From positions 124,001 through 188,000 of the forward strand of contig CBDIHH010000003.1 of NCBI GenBank assembly GCA_965279095.1: DNA of 64,000 bases, read 5' to 3'. The position numbers and the translations under genes are program-made. Of the stretch, positions 17,562 to 26,237 are shown piece by piece; positions within the stretch are counted from its first letter, which is position 1; each line of letters starts with the position of its first letter. The stretch comes from CBDIHH01 sp965279095. GTDB lineage: Bacteria > Pseudomonadota > Alphaproteobacteria > Caulobacterales > Caulobacteraceae. The notes under the pieces were generated by a model. It searched no databases and was not told the DNA's origin. It saw only the letters and a program-made list of their open reading frames with translations.

Positions 17562-18779
17562 TCAAGGGCGCACGCTCGTGCAAACAGGGGCGGGGCGGAG
17601 GGCGCCACGGAGCCCAAAGGTGCGCACGCTGAGGGCGAAGGCGGTTCCCGCGCACAGGGCGATGACCACCGCCATGGGCATGGCCTCGCCGGCCGGGAAG
17701 GCGCTGACCAGGGCCACCACCGCCGAACAGATGATCAGCTGCAGTGAGCCGAGCAGCGCCGAGGCGGTGCCCGCGATGTGCGGGTGGGAATCGAGAGCCA
17801 GGACGGCGGCGGTGGGGATGATCACGCCCTGGCTGGCGCAGACGCCGATCATCAGCCCGCATACCACCCACAGGTTGTCCTGGCGCAGCACGGCCACCCC
17901 CGCCAGCAGTATGGCGAACACCGTGAGGGATCGGATGGACCCCCGCAGCACTCGCACGGCGCCCAGCCTGCGCACCAGATAGCCGTTGAACTGGGCGGCG
18001 GCGATGAAGGAGCCGGCGCAGACGCCGAAGGACAGGCTGTACTGGGCGGGGGTCAGGCCGTAGCGCTGGATCAGCAGGAAGGCGCCCGCCGCCAGATAGG
18101 CGAAGAAGGTGCTCTGGCTGAATCCGCCCATGGCCACGATGGCCAGGAACCGGCGGTCGCGCAGCAGGCTGCGGTAGTGGCCGGCCACCGCGCCCCACTC
18201 CGCCTTGATGCGCTTGGCGGGGGGATGGGTCTCCGGCAGGCCGAACGCCACCAGTCCCAGGCCCATCGCGCCCAGGGCCCCGATCAGCCAGAAGATGGCG
18301 CGCCAGCCGCTGGCCTCGACGATGAGTCCGCCCACGGTGGGGGCCACGATGGGGCTGACGCTGAGGACCAGCATCAGCATCGACATCAGCCGGGTGGCCG
18401 CCGCCCCCTGGTGCAGGTCGCGCACCACCGCGCGGGTGAGGACCATGGTGGCGCAGGCGCCGATGCCCTGCACGAAGCGCAGCAGCGTCAGCGCCTCGGC
18501 GCTGGTCGCCAAGCTGCAGCCGACGGCGCTGATCGCGAAGAGGGCAAGGCCGAAGAACAGGGGCGGCCGCCGGCCGATCATGTCGGACGCCGGGCCGTAG
18601 ATGAGCTGCCCGGCGGAGACCGCCACCAGGAAGCTCATGAGGCTGAGCTGGGCGGCGTGCCCGCCGCCCAGGTCGCGGGAGATGGCGGGGAAGGCGGGCA
18701 GATACATGTCGATGGCGAAGGGCCCAATGGCCGACATCAGGCCCAGGACGATCACCTGGCGTTTGAGGCCAAACCGCAT
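17562..18779 (-). CDS. Bcr/CflA-family MFS efflux transporter
   Basis: A 405-residue protein with 12 predicted membrane helices. The N-terminus contains the family-typical MSAIGPFAIDMYLPAFPAIS, then the loop 2-3 motif YGPASDMIGRRPPLFFGLAL and the antiporter motif region VLSVSPIVAPTVGGLI in TM5. Members are proton-driven drug or metabolite exporters of the inner membrane. It is divergent from TBDR2 and upstream of the GST operon in the same direction. Export of a toxic intermediate of the GST-linked pathway is a plausible but unproven role. Confidence 0.92.
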   Translation of the reverse strand: MRFGLKRQVIVLGLMSAIGPFAIDMYLPAFPAISRDLGGGHAAQLSLMSFLVAVSAGQLIYGPASDMIGRRPPLFFGLALFAISAVGCSLATSAEALTLLRFVQGIGACATMVLTRAVVRDLHQGAAATRLMSMLMLVLSVSPIVAPTVGGLIVEASGWRAIFWLIGALGAMGLGLVAFGLPETHPPAKRIKAEWGAVAGHYRSLLRDRRFLAIVAMGGFSQSTFFAYLAAGAFLLIQRYGLTPAQYSLSFGVCAGSFIAAAQFNGYLVRRLGAVRVLRGSIRSLTVFAILLAGVAVLRQDNLWVVCGLMIGVCASQGVIIPTAAVLALDSHPHIAGTASALLGSLQLIICSAVVALVSAFPAGEAMPMAVVIALCAGTAFALSVRTFGLRGALRPAPVCTSVRP

Positions 18780-18901
18780 GCGACATCGCTCCCCTTTGGC
18801 TCCGGGGGCGTCGCCGCGGGCACTGTGGCACTTGCACTACACCCCCCGCACATTCGTTGCTGCATTGCACTGTGGGGCGCCGCCATGGGGTTACCCCCCG
18901 G

Positions 18902-18921
18902 CGAAATACGTATACGAAATA
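18902..18921. promoter_or_regulatory. candidate operator between Bcr/CflA gene and TBDR2
   Basis: Two CGAAATA heptamers (18902-18908 and 18915-18921) start 13 bp apart, and between them lies the overlapping palindrome pair ATACGTAT / CGTATACG. It is about 90 bp upstream of the TBDR2 start in a divergent region and is AT-rich for this genome. The GTATAC core is compatible with GntR- or TetR-type sites, but no regulator gene is adjacent. Confidence 0.35.
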
Positions 18922-19011
18922 AAATAGGAGTCGGGTGCAACGCATTCGACGGGAGCCCGGCAAACCCGGCCGCCGACCTGAAAACCTGAAGAAGCGAAGA
19001 GGTATTTTTTT

Positions 19012-21627
19012 ATGCGTAAGCGTTTGTTTTTGAACGCAAGCACGGCCGTTGTGACAACGCTCGGGGCGCTCGTGCTGCCCATGCTCGCCCACGCCCAGGA
19101 CAACTCCGGTGGGTCTGCCGCGCTTGATGAAGTCGTCGTCACCGCCGAGCGCTTCCGCTCCACGGTCCAGACCACCCCCGTCGCGGTCACCGCCTTCAAC
19201 CCGGCCCTCCTGGCTGAGCGTCAGGTCACCAACGTCCTGCAAGCCGCCCAGCAGATCCCGGGCATCGTCATCACCCCGGCCACCGGCAACCAGTCCGCCG
19301 CCCGCATCGTCCTGCGCGGCGCCGGCCAGGAGCAGAGCGGCATCCTGTTCGATCCGGCCGTCGGCATCTACATCGACAACGTCATCCAGCCCCGCATCAA
19401 CGGCGCCTTCTTCGACCTGTTCGACATCTCGGGTCTCGAAGTGCTCCGCGGCCCGCAAGGCACCCTCTACGGGCGCAACACCTCGGGCGGCGCGATCAAG
19501 ATCACGACCCGGCGTCCGACCCAGTTCCTGACCTTCGGCGGCGACGCGGCCCTGGGCAACTACAACCAGCAGGACATTCGCGGCTACATCAGCGGCCCGA
19601 TCATCCCCGGCTACCTGGCCGCCTCGCTCAGCGGCGTGTCGCGCAAGCGCGATGGCTTCGTCACCGCCCCGGCCTATTCGCGGGACGTGACGGACCGCGA
19701 CAGCTCGGCCCTCCGCGGCAAGCTGCTGTGGACCCCGACCGACAACTTCGAGGTCGAAGGCTCGCTCGACTACCTGCGTGACGACTCCGACCCGGGTCTG
19801 GGCGTGCCGCTGCAAGTCGGCGTCGGCGTGGTCGATCCCTTCGCCACCGGCCGCAACCGCGACCTGCAACGCTCCGAACTGTTCGGGCCGTTCTCTCAGG
19901 CGCTGAAGAGCACCGGCGGCTCGCTCACCGTCAACTGGGACGTGAACCCCTACATCCGCGTCAGCTCGATCACCGGCGGCCGCACCCTGAAGCAACGCAA
20001 CACGGCGCCCCTGTGGCTGACCGTGGCCGCCCAGACGTCCGGCAACGGCGCCCTGAACGCGGGCACCAACTCGACGATCAAGGACACCTTCATCAGCCAG
20101 GAGCTGAACGTCACCCTGACCACCGACCGGTTCAAGGGCGTCGCCGGCCTCTATTATTTCGATGAAGAGGGCAAGCAGTACTACGGCGCCCCCTATGCCG
20201 TGCCGGCCAACTGGTTCCGCGACACCAAGGCCACCGCCGTCTTCGTGCAGGGCACCTACACCCTGTTCGGCGGCTTCGGCGTCACCGCCGGGGTCCGCGC
20301 GACCAAGGAAGAAGCCGACTTCACCCAGTTCTACTACACCCAACGGGCCACGCCGCAGTCCGACTCCAAGGACTTCGAAGCCACCACGCCGAAGTTCGGC
20401 GTCAACTGGCAGCTGACGCCCAGCTTCCTGGCCTATGCCTCCTACACCAAGGGCTTCAAGAGCGGCGGCTTCAACGGCGTGCCGCCCACGGCCAACACCG
20501 GCACCGGCCAGCCCGGCGCCCCGACCCCCTACGGGCCGGAAGAAGTGGACAGCTACGAAGCGGGCATCAAATACACCACCGACGACCGTCGCTTCCGGAT
20601 CAACGCCGCCATCTACGAGGCCCGCTACAACGGCCTGCAGCTGCCGGTCTTCTTCCCGGGGACGTCCACCAGCTACACCTCGAACGCGGCGGACGCGACC
20701 ATCCGCGGCATCGAGATCGAGCCCACCCTGCAGGTGCTCGATTCGCTGCAGATCTACGGCAACATGTCGTTCACCGAAGGCGAATACACCTCGCCCTTCG
20801 TCTGCACGCGGGCCAGCGGCGTCTTCGACAACTGCCAGAACCGCAAGATCAAGGGTCTGGTGCCCGAGAAGGTGACCCTCGGCTTCGCGTTCGAGCCGGA
20901 GCTGAACATCCCCGGCTCGATCCGCATCCTCGGCCAGTGGAACCACACGGCGGACTACTTCAACAACGTGTCGAACGAAGGCCCGTTGGTGCAGACGCCG
21001 AAGACGGATCTGTATGATGCGTCGATCTCCTGGACGAGCCCGAGCGAGCACTGGACCGTGTCTCTGGAAGGCCGCAACCTGGCCGACGAGCAGTACGTCC
21101 TGGCCGGCCTGCAGCTGTCCAGCCCGGCCATCCCGTCGGTGACCGGCTATCCGGGCGAGCCGCGCACCTATGCGGTCCGCGTGCGGGCCAACTTCGACGC
21201 CCCGCCCGCGCCGCCCCCGCCGCCCCCGGCGCCGCCCGCTCCGCCGCCCCCGCCCCCGCCGCCCCCTCCGCCCCCGCCTCCGGTGGCCTATGAGGCGCGC
21301 GAGTTCGTGGTCTACTTCCCCTTCGACCAGTATGTCCTGACGCCGGAAGCCCAGCAGGTCATCGCGCAAGCGGCCGACTATGCGAAGACCGGCAACGCGA
21401 CGCGGGTCGTGGTCGTCGGCCACGCCGACACCTCCGGCTCGGCCGCCTACAACGTGAAGCTCTCCGAGCGTCGCGCCAAGGCGACCGCCGATGCGCTGGT
21501 GGGGTCTGGCCTGGCCCAGACCGCCCTGGCGGTGGACTGGAAGGGCGAGGCGGAACCGGCCGTCGCCACCGGCGACGGGGTGAAGGAGCCCCTCAACCGC
21601 CGCGCCACCATCAACATCAACTTCTAA
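19012..21627 (+). CDS. TonB-dependent receptor with C-terminal OmpA-like domain (TBDR2)
   Basis: An 871-residue outer-membrane transporter. The signal peptide MRKRLFLNASTAVVTTLGAL ends near AHAQ (about residue 29). The TonB-box-like DEVVVTAER is at 39-47, the plug carries LRGPQGTLYGRNTSGGAIKI, and the barrel includes YASYTKGFKSGGFNGV and LEGRNLADEQY. The barrel ends RTYAVRVRANF; a Pro/Ala linker (730-757) and an OmpA-like domain (758-871) follow. It is strongly related along its whole length to TBDR3 (29942-32560): both have TTPVAVT or TTPIAVT, RIVLRGAGQEQSGILFD and matching barrel strands. Ordered hairpins follow the stop. Substrate unknown. Confidence 0.93.
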   Translation: MRKRLFLNASTAVVTTLGALVLPMLAHAQDNSGGSAALDEVVVTAERFRSTVQTTPVAVTAFNPALLAERQVTNVLQAAQQIPGIVITPATGNQSAARIVLRGAGQEQSGILFDPAVGIYIDNVIQPRINGAFFDLFDISGLEVLRGPQGTLYGRNTSGGAIKITTRRPTQFLTFGGDAALGNYNQQDIRGYISGPIIPGYLAASLSGVSRKRDGFVTAPAYSRDVTDRDSSALRGKLLWTPTDNFEVEGSLDYLRDDSDPGLGVPLQVGVGVVDPFATGRNRDLQRSELFGPFSQALKSTGGSLTVNWDVNPYIRVSSITGGRTLKQRNTAPLWLTVAAQTSGNGALNAGTNSTIKDTFISQELNVTLTTDRFKGVAGLYYFDEEGKQYYGAPYAVPANWFRDTKATAVFVQGTYTLFGGFGVTAGVRATKEEADFTQFYYTQRATPQSDSKDFEATTPKFGVNWQLTPSFLAYASYTKGFKSGGFNGVPPTANTGTGQPGAPTPYGPEEVDSYEAGIKYTTDDRRFRINAAIYEARYNGLQLPVFFPGTSTSYTSNAADATIRGIEIEPTLQVLDSLQIYGNMSFTEGEYTSPFVCTRASGVFDNCQNRKIKGLVPEKVTLGFAFEPELNIPGSIRILGQWNHTADYFNNVSNEGPLVQTPKTDLYDASISWTSPSEHWTVSLEGRNLADEQYVLAGLQLSSPAIPSVTGYPGEPRTYAVRVRANFDAPPAPPPPPPAPPAPPPPPPPPPPPPPPVAYEAREFVVYFPFDQYVLTPEAQQVIAQAADYAKTGNATRVVVVGHADTSGSAAYNVKLSERRAKATADALVGSGLAQTALAVDWKGEAEPAVATGDGVKEPLNRRATININF
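21199..21282 (+). repeat. proline/alanine linker coding repeat in TBDR2
   Basis: 28 codons, almost all Pro with four Ala, joining the barrel to the OmpA-like domain. This is the longest of the four linkers. Confidence 0.9.
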
Positions 21628-21636
21628 AGCCCATAG

Positions 21637-21660
21637 CGGGAGCCGCCTCGGCGGCTCCCG
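21637..21660 (+). terminator. hairpin directly after TBDR2
   Basis: CGGGAGCCGCC pairs with GGCGGCTCCCG across a 2-base loop, 9 bp after the stop codon. No T-run follows it, so it may act as an mRNA-end stabiliser upstream of the stronger terminator at 21672. Confidence 0.55.
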
Positions 21661-21671
21661 GACTAACAGGA

Positions 21672-21709
21672 CCGGCCGCCGCGATCATCGCGGCGGCCGG
21701 TTTTGCTTT
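21672..21709 (+). terminator. intrinsic terminator of TBDR2
   Basis: CCGGCCGCCGCGAT pairs with ATCGCGGCGGCCGG, a 14-bp GC-rich stem with a tight loop, followed by TTTTGCTTT. This is the clearest rho-independent terminator in the window. Confidence 0.8.
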
Positions 21710-21728
21710 GCGCTGATCACAAACCCTG

Positions 21729-21842
21729 CCGTCATCGTCCGGCTTGACCGGACGACCCAGTCCCGCCGCCTTGGCCGCGCGGCGACGTCGGTAGCGGCCC
21801 CGTCGCGCGGCTGGATCGTCCGGTCAAGCCGGACGATGACGG
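21729..21842. repeat. long inverted repeat, REP-like intergenic element
   Basis: The 32-bp arms 21729-21760 and 21811-21842 are inverted copies with about one mismatch; each arm also contains an internal short dyad (CGTCCGGCTTGACCGGACG). The element lies between the convergent TBDR2 and the FAD monooxygenase gene. It resembles dispersed intergenic palindromes of alphaproteobacteria. Confidence 0.7.
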
Positions 21843-21861
21843 GGAGGGGGCGCGGGCGCCC

Positions 21862-23034
21862 TCACACCGGGACCATGCCCGCGTCGTAGCGGTGGAGTTC
21901 GGCCGGGGTGATGGGCGGCTCCCGGCGGGGCAGGTTCAGGGGGTCGTCGTGCTGGAAGCGTTCGCCCTGGGCGCGCGAGCTGAGCAGCACCTTGTTGGCG
22001 CGGGTCTTGCGCGCCGCCTCGTAGCGACGCAGGGCGTCCGGCAGGTCTTCGGCCCCCTTGATCGCGCGGCCCAGGACGATGGCGTCCTCGATGGCCATGC
22101 CGGCGCCCATGCCCAGGAAGGGCAGCATCGGGTGGGCGGCGTCGCCCAGCAGGGTGACCCTTCCGACGGTCCACTGCTCGATCGGGTCGCGGTCGAACAG
22201 GGCCCATTTGAACAGGCTGTCGCGGGGGGCGTTGCGGATCAGGCCGCGGATGTTCTCGTGCCAGTCGTGGAAATGCTCGTCGAGTTCCTCGGGGCTGGCG
22301 GGAATGGACCATCCCTCCTCCTGCCAGCTGTCGGTCTTCACGAAGGCGGCGCAGTTGATCAGGCTGCGGCCCCGGATGGCGTAGCGCACGAAGGTGCGGC
22401 GCGGCCCGACATAGACCGAGGTCCATCGCCCATCGAGATAGGGCAGCACCTGCTCGGTGGGGATCAGGCAGCGGTAGGCGACCTGGCCGGTGAAGCGCGG
22501 GGTCTCGGCCCCGAACAGGGCGGCGCGCACCGCCGAGCGGACCCCGTCGGCCCCAATCAGCAGGTCGCCCCGCGCCGACTGGCCGTTGGTGAAGCGGGCG
22601 GTCACGCCCTTGTCGTCCTGTTCGAAGCCCTGGAACGCGCAGCCGAGGTGGAGCGCCTCGGGATCGGCGGACAGGACCTCGTCGACCAGCATCTTCTGGA
22701 AGTCGGCGCGGTGGATCTGGTGGAACCAGGTCTTGCCCGGCGGGCGGTCGATGGTCTCGCCGCCCAGGGGCTCGTCGGTGGCGTAGTGGCGGGCGCCGCC
22801 GGCCGCCCGGCCGGTGGGCGGGATGTCGGCCCGGGCGCGCAGGGTCTCGGCCACGCCGAGGTATTCCAGCGCCCGGGTGCCGCTCTCATCGATGGTGACG
22901 CCGGCGCCGATCTCGTTGAGCTGCGGCGCCTGCTCGAACAGGCTGACCCGGCAGCCGGCCTGCTGCAGGGCGATGGCGGCGGTGGCCCCGCCCATGCCGG
23001 CGCCGATGACGAGAACGTGGGGACGCTGGGACAC
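21862..23034 (-). CDS. FAD-dependent aromatic-ring monooxygenase (3-hydroxybenzoate/salicylate hydroxylase type)
   Basis: A 390-residue group A flavin monooxygenase. The start is a GTG at 23034 with CAGGAG upstream; an ATG start is not available nearby. Motifs in order: the dinucleotide fold VIGAGMGGATAAIALQQAG (residues 8-26), the DG motif LIGADGVRSAVRAAL, and the GD motif LLGDAAHPMLPFLGMGAGMA (FAD ribityl binding). These enzymes use NAD(P)H and O2 to hydroxylate phenolic acids; the substrate is not determined. It follows a close paralogue by 26 bp; both end YDAG(M/T)VPV, so this is a tandem duplication. Confidence 0.88.
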   Translation of the reverse strand: MSQRPHVLVIGAGMGGATAAIALQQAGCRVSLFEQAPQLNEIGAGVTIDESGTRALEYLGVAETLRARADIPPTGRAAGGARHYATDEPLGGETIDRPPGKTWFHQIHRADFQKMLVDEVLSADPEALHLGCAFQGFEQDDKGVTARFTNGQSARGDLLIGADGVRSAVRAALFGAETPRFTGQVAYRCLIPTEQVLPYLDGRWTSVYVGPRRTFVRYAIRGRSLINCAAFVKTDSWQEEGWSIPASPEELDEHFHDWHENIRGLIRNAPRDSLFKWALFDRDPIEQWTVGRVTLLGDAAHPMLPFLGMGAGMAIEDAIVLGRAIKGAEDLPDALRRYEAARKTRANKVLLSSRAQGERFQHDDPLNLPRREPPITPAELHRYDAGMVPV

Positions 23035-23060
23035 GGCGGGCTCCTGGGGCGTGGCGTGAT

Positions 23061-24227
23061 CTAGACCGGGACGGTCCCGGCGTCGTAGCTGAACATCTCC
23101 TCGTTGGAGATCGGCGGCTCGGTGCGCGCCAGCGAGGAGGGATCGTCGGTCTGGTAGCGGACGCCCTGGGCGCGGGCGCTGAGCACCACCTTGTTGGACC
23201 GGGGCCGCCGGGCGGCCTCGTAGCGTTGCAGGGCCTCGGGGATGTCGGCGGTGGCGGTGATCGCCCGCGCCAGCACCACCGCGTCCTCGATGGCCATGCC
23301 GGCCCCCTGGCCGAGGAAGGGCAGCATCGGATGGGCGGCGTCGCCCAGCAGGGTGACCCGGCCGACGGTCCACTGGTCGAGGGGATCGCGGTCGAGCAGG
23401 GCCCATTTGAACAGGCTGTCGCGGGGGGCGTTGCGGATCAGTCCGCGGACATTCTCGTGGTAGTCGTGGAAATGGGCCTCGAACTCTTCCGGCGTGGCGG
23501 GGATCGACCAGCCCTCCTCGCGCCAGCTCTCGGTGCGGACATGGGCGGCGCAGTTGACGAGGGTGCGGCCGCGCACCGAATAGCGCACGAAAATCCGCCC
23601 GGGACCGGCATAGGCCGAGGTCCAGCGCCCGTCCATGAAGGGCTCGGCCAGGGCCATCGGGATCAGGCAGCGAAAGGCGACCTGGCCGGTGAAGCGGGGC
23701 TGCTCGGCCCCGAACAGGGCCGCCCGCACTATCGAGCGGACCCCATCGGCGCCGATCAGGGCGTCGCCGCGCGCGGTCGCCCCGTTGGCGAAATGGGCGG
23801 TGACTCCCGCCTCATCCTGTTCGAAGCGAACCAGCGAATGGCCGAGGTGCAGGCAGCCGGGGTCCAGTTCCAGGGCGGCGTCCACCAGCATCTCCTGGAA
23901 GTCCGCCCGGTGCATCATGTGGAACCAGGCATTGGACGGCGCCCGCTGCGCCGCCGCCTGGCCCAGGGGCTCGTCGGTGGCGTAGTGGCGGGCCCCGCTG
24001 ACCATCTCGCCGGGCGTGTCGGCGATGGCCCGCATCCGGTCAGCGATGCCGAGAAACTGCAGCGCGCGCACGCCGTTCTCGTCGATGGTGACGCCGGCGC
24101 CGATCTCGTTCAGGGCCTGGGCGTGCTCGAACAGGCTGACCCGGCAACCGGCCTGCTGAAGCGCGATGGCGGCGCTGGCGCCGCCCATGCCGGCGCCGAT
24201 GACCAGGATATGCTTCGGTTCGGGCAT
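23061..24227 (-). CDS. FAD-dependent aromatic-ring monooxygenase, tandem paralogue
   Basis: A 388-residue flavin monooxygenase with the same three motifs as its neighbour: VIGAGMGGASAAIALQQAG, LIGADGVRSIVRAAL and LLGDAAHPMLPFLGQGAGMA. It is the upstream gene of the pair. The two proteins match closely through the FAD domains and differ more around residues 70-100 and 180-230, where substrate contacts are expected, so they may act on different phenolic substrates. Confidence 0.88.
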   Translation of the reverse strand: MPEPKHILVIGAGMGGASAAIALQQAGCRVSLFEHAQALNEIGAGVTIDENGVRALQFLGIADRMRAIADTPGEMVSGARHYATDEPLGQAAAQRAPSNAWFHMMHRADFQEMLVDAALELDPGCLHLGHSLVRFEQDEAGVTAHFANGATARGDALIGADGVRSIVRAALFGAEQPRFTGQVAFRCLIPMALAEPFMDGRWTSAYAGPGRIFVRYSVRGRTLVNCAAHVRTESWREEGWSIPATPEEFEAHFHDYHENVRGLIRNAPRDSLFKWALLDRDPLDQWTVGRVTLLGDAAHPMLPFLGQGAGMAIEDAVVLARAITATADIPEALQRYEAARRPRSNKVVLSARAQGVRYQTDDPSSLARTEPPISNEEMFSYDAGTVPV

Positions 24228-24308
24228 GGATCGCTCCCGGCGTTCGGGAGGCGCATCGCCTGAGGCGCCCTCCGCAGCCCCTACCCTAGGGCCGGCCGCC
24301 GCGAGGCG

Positions 24309-25979
24309 TCAGGACCGATCGCGGCCGTCTCCGGCAAGCGGAACGTGGCGCCCCGCGCCCGCGGCCGCGACGATGTCCAGGGCCACCGCCTCGGCCACAC
24401 GGATGCCATCGATGCCCGCCGACAGGATGCCCCCGGCATAGCCCGCGCCCTCGCCCGCGGGATAAAGCCCGGCCGTGTTCAGGCTCTGGAAGTCGCCGCC
24501 CCGGGTGATGCGGATGGGCGAGGAGGTGCGGGTCTCCACGCCGGTGAGGACGGCGTCGGCCATGGCGAAGCCGGGGATCTGGCGCTCGAAGGCGGGCAGG
24601 GCCTCGCGGATGGCGTCGACCGCGTAGTCGGGCAGGCAGGCGGACAGGTCCGTAGGCGTCACCCCCGGCCGGTAGGACGGCGTCACCGTCCCCAGGTCGG
24701 TGGAAGCACGGCCGGCGAGGAAGTCGCCGACCCTCTGGCCAGGCGCGGCGTAGGACGAGCCGCCGGCGGCGAAGGCCTGCTCTTCCCAGTGGCGTTGCAA
24801 GGCGACGCCGGCCAGGGGGTGGCCGGGGTAGTCGACCTCCGGCGTGATGCCGACGACGATGCCGGCGTTGGCGTTGCGCTCGTTGCGCGAATACTGGCTC
24901 ATGCCGTTGGTGACGAGGCGGCCGGGCTCGGAGGCCGCGGCCACGACCGTCCCGCCCGGGCACATGCAGAAGCTGTAGACCGTGCGACCGTTGGCGCAGT
25001 GGTGCGACAGCTTGTAGTCGGCGGCGCCCAGGTCGGGATGGCGGGCGTGGCTGCCGAAGCGCACCCCGTCGATCAGCGCCTGCGGATGCTCGATGCGCAG
25101 GCCGATGGAGAAGGGCTTGGCCTCGATGTGGACGCCGCGGGCGTGCAGCCGCTCGAAGGTGTCGCGAGCGCTGTGGCCGATGGCCAGCACCACATGGTCG
25201 GCGGCGATGTGGCGGCCGTCGGCCAGCACCACGCCGCGCACCGACCGGGTCCCGTCCGCCGCCACGGCGATGTCCAGGTCCTCGACCCGGTGCTCGAAGC
25301 GGTATTCGCCCCCCAGGGCCTCGATGGTCGCGCGCATATGCTCGACCATGGTCACCAGCCGGAAGGTGCCGATGTGCGGCTTGGCCTCGGTGAGGATCTC
25401 GGGCGGGGCGCCGGCGGCGACGAACTCGGTCAGCACCTTGCGGCCCAGGCGCCGGGGGTCCTTCACCTGGCTGTAGAGCTTGCCGTCCGAGAAGGTGCCG
25501 GCGCCGCCCTCGCCGAACTGGACGTTCGATTCGGGATCCAGCACGCCCTTGCGCCACAGGCCCCAGGTGTCCTTGGTGCGCGGCCGCACCGCCTTGCCGC
25601 GGTCCAGGATGATCGGACGAAAGCCCATCTGGGCCAGGATCAGGCCGGCGAACAGGCCGCAGGGGCCAGCGCCGATCACCAGGGGGCGCGTCTGCAGACC
25701 CTCGGGCGCCCGTGCGACGGGCCGATAGGCGGTGTCGGGGGCCGGCGTGACCCGTATGTCGCCCGCCAGCCGCTCCAGCACCGCCGATTCGTCGGCGACG
25801 GCGACATCGACCGAATAGACCAGGGCGATGGCCGCCTTGCGCCGGGCGTCATGCGCGCGCCGCACGAGGGTCATGGACAACAGGTCGTCGGCGCCGACCC
25901 CGAGGCGCTCGGCGACGGCGTCCGAGAGCGCCTGCGGCTCATGGCCGAGCGGCAGCTTCAGTTCGGTCAGGCGCAGCAT
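24309..25979 (-). CDS. COG2509-type FAD-dependent dehydrogenase
   Basis: A 556-residue flavoprotein. I chose the ATG at 25979 (MLRLTELKLPLGHEP), which matches the usual family N-terminus; the longer frame adds only a short Arg/Ala-rich extension. An N-terminal ferredoxin-like region precedes LVIGAGPCGLFAGLILAQMG (about residue 100), and FGEGGAGTFSDGKL is typical of the family. CMCPGG and GEGAGYAGGI occur in the C-terminal half. The physiological role of COG2509 proteins is poorly defined. It is 81 bp upstream of the monooxygenases in the same direction and could be co-transcribed, but it is also a common stand-alone housekeeping gene. Confidence 0.85.
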   Translation of the reverse strand: MLRLTELKLPLGHEPQALSDAVAERLGVGADDLLSMTLVRRAHDARRKAAIALVYSVDVAVADESAVLERLAGDIRVTPAPDTAYRPVARAPEGLQTRPLVIGAGPCGLFAGLILAQMGFRPIILDRGKAVRPRTKDTWGLWRKGVLDPESNVQFGEGGAGTFSDGKLYSQVKDPRRLGRKVLTEFVAAGAPPEILTEAKPHIGTFRLVTMVEHMRATIEALGGEYRFEHRVEDLDIAVAADGTRSVRGVVLADGRHIAADHVVLAIGHSARDTFERLHARGVHIEAKPFSIGLRIEHPQALIDGVRFGSHARHPDLGAADYKLSHHCANGRTVYSFCMCPGGTVVAAASEPGRLVTNGMSQYSRNERNANAGIVVGITPEVDYPGHPLAGVALQRHWEEQAFAAGGSSYAAPGQRVGDFLAGRASTDLGTVTPSYRPGVTPTDLSACLPDYAVDAIREALPAFERQIPGFAMADAVLTGVETRTSSPIRITRGGDFQSLNTAGLYPAGEGAGYAGGILSAGIDGIRVAEAVALDIVAAAGAGRHVPLAGDGRDRS

Positions 25980-26038
25980 GGGGCGCTTATAGCGGGGCGC
26001 CCGCGCCCGCGCCACGGCTCAGCGGTGGAGGCGGCGGC

Positions 26039-26173
26039 TCACTGGACGAGAACGGCGATCACGCCGAGGACCGCGACCACGAGGAGCAGGCCGATGGCCT
26101 GGTATCGCCAGGCCCCGTCGGCCCGGCGACGCAGACGGCTGGAGCGGGAGGCGGATAGGATCTGGAAGACCAT
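26039..26173 (-). CDS. 44-residue single-pass membrane protein
   Basis: ATG at 26173, stop at 26039. A basic N-terminal half (SASRSSRLRRRADGAWRYQ) precedes a hydrophobic helix (AIGLLLVVAVLGVIAVLVQ) that reaches the C-terminus. By the positive-inside rule the N-terminus would be cytoplasmic. An AGGATGGG-like ribosome site precedes the start. It fills the gap between the COG2509 and molybdenum hydroxylase genes. No family recognised; the support is the clean helix and the upstream site. Confidence 0.45.
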   Translation of the reverse strand: MVFQILSASRSSRLRRRADGAWRYQAIGLLLVVAVLGVIAVLVQ

Positions 26174-26237
26174 GATCCCATCCTACGCCCCCGCTTGCGT
26201 CCGCGCTACAGCGCTCGCGCGAGACGGGTCGGCAAAT

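Noticed and set aside
17503..21423. 1306-codon open frame on the minus strand spanning TBDR2 and the Bcr/CflA gene
   Set aside because: It crosses two recognisable genes, including one on its own strand in another frame, and has a low-complexity composition.
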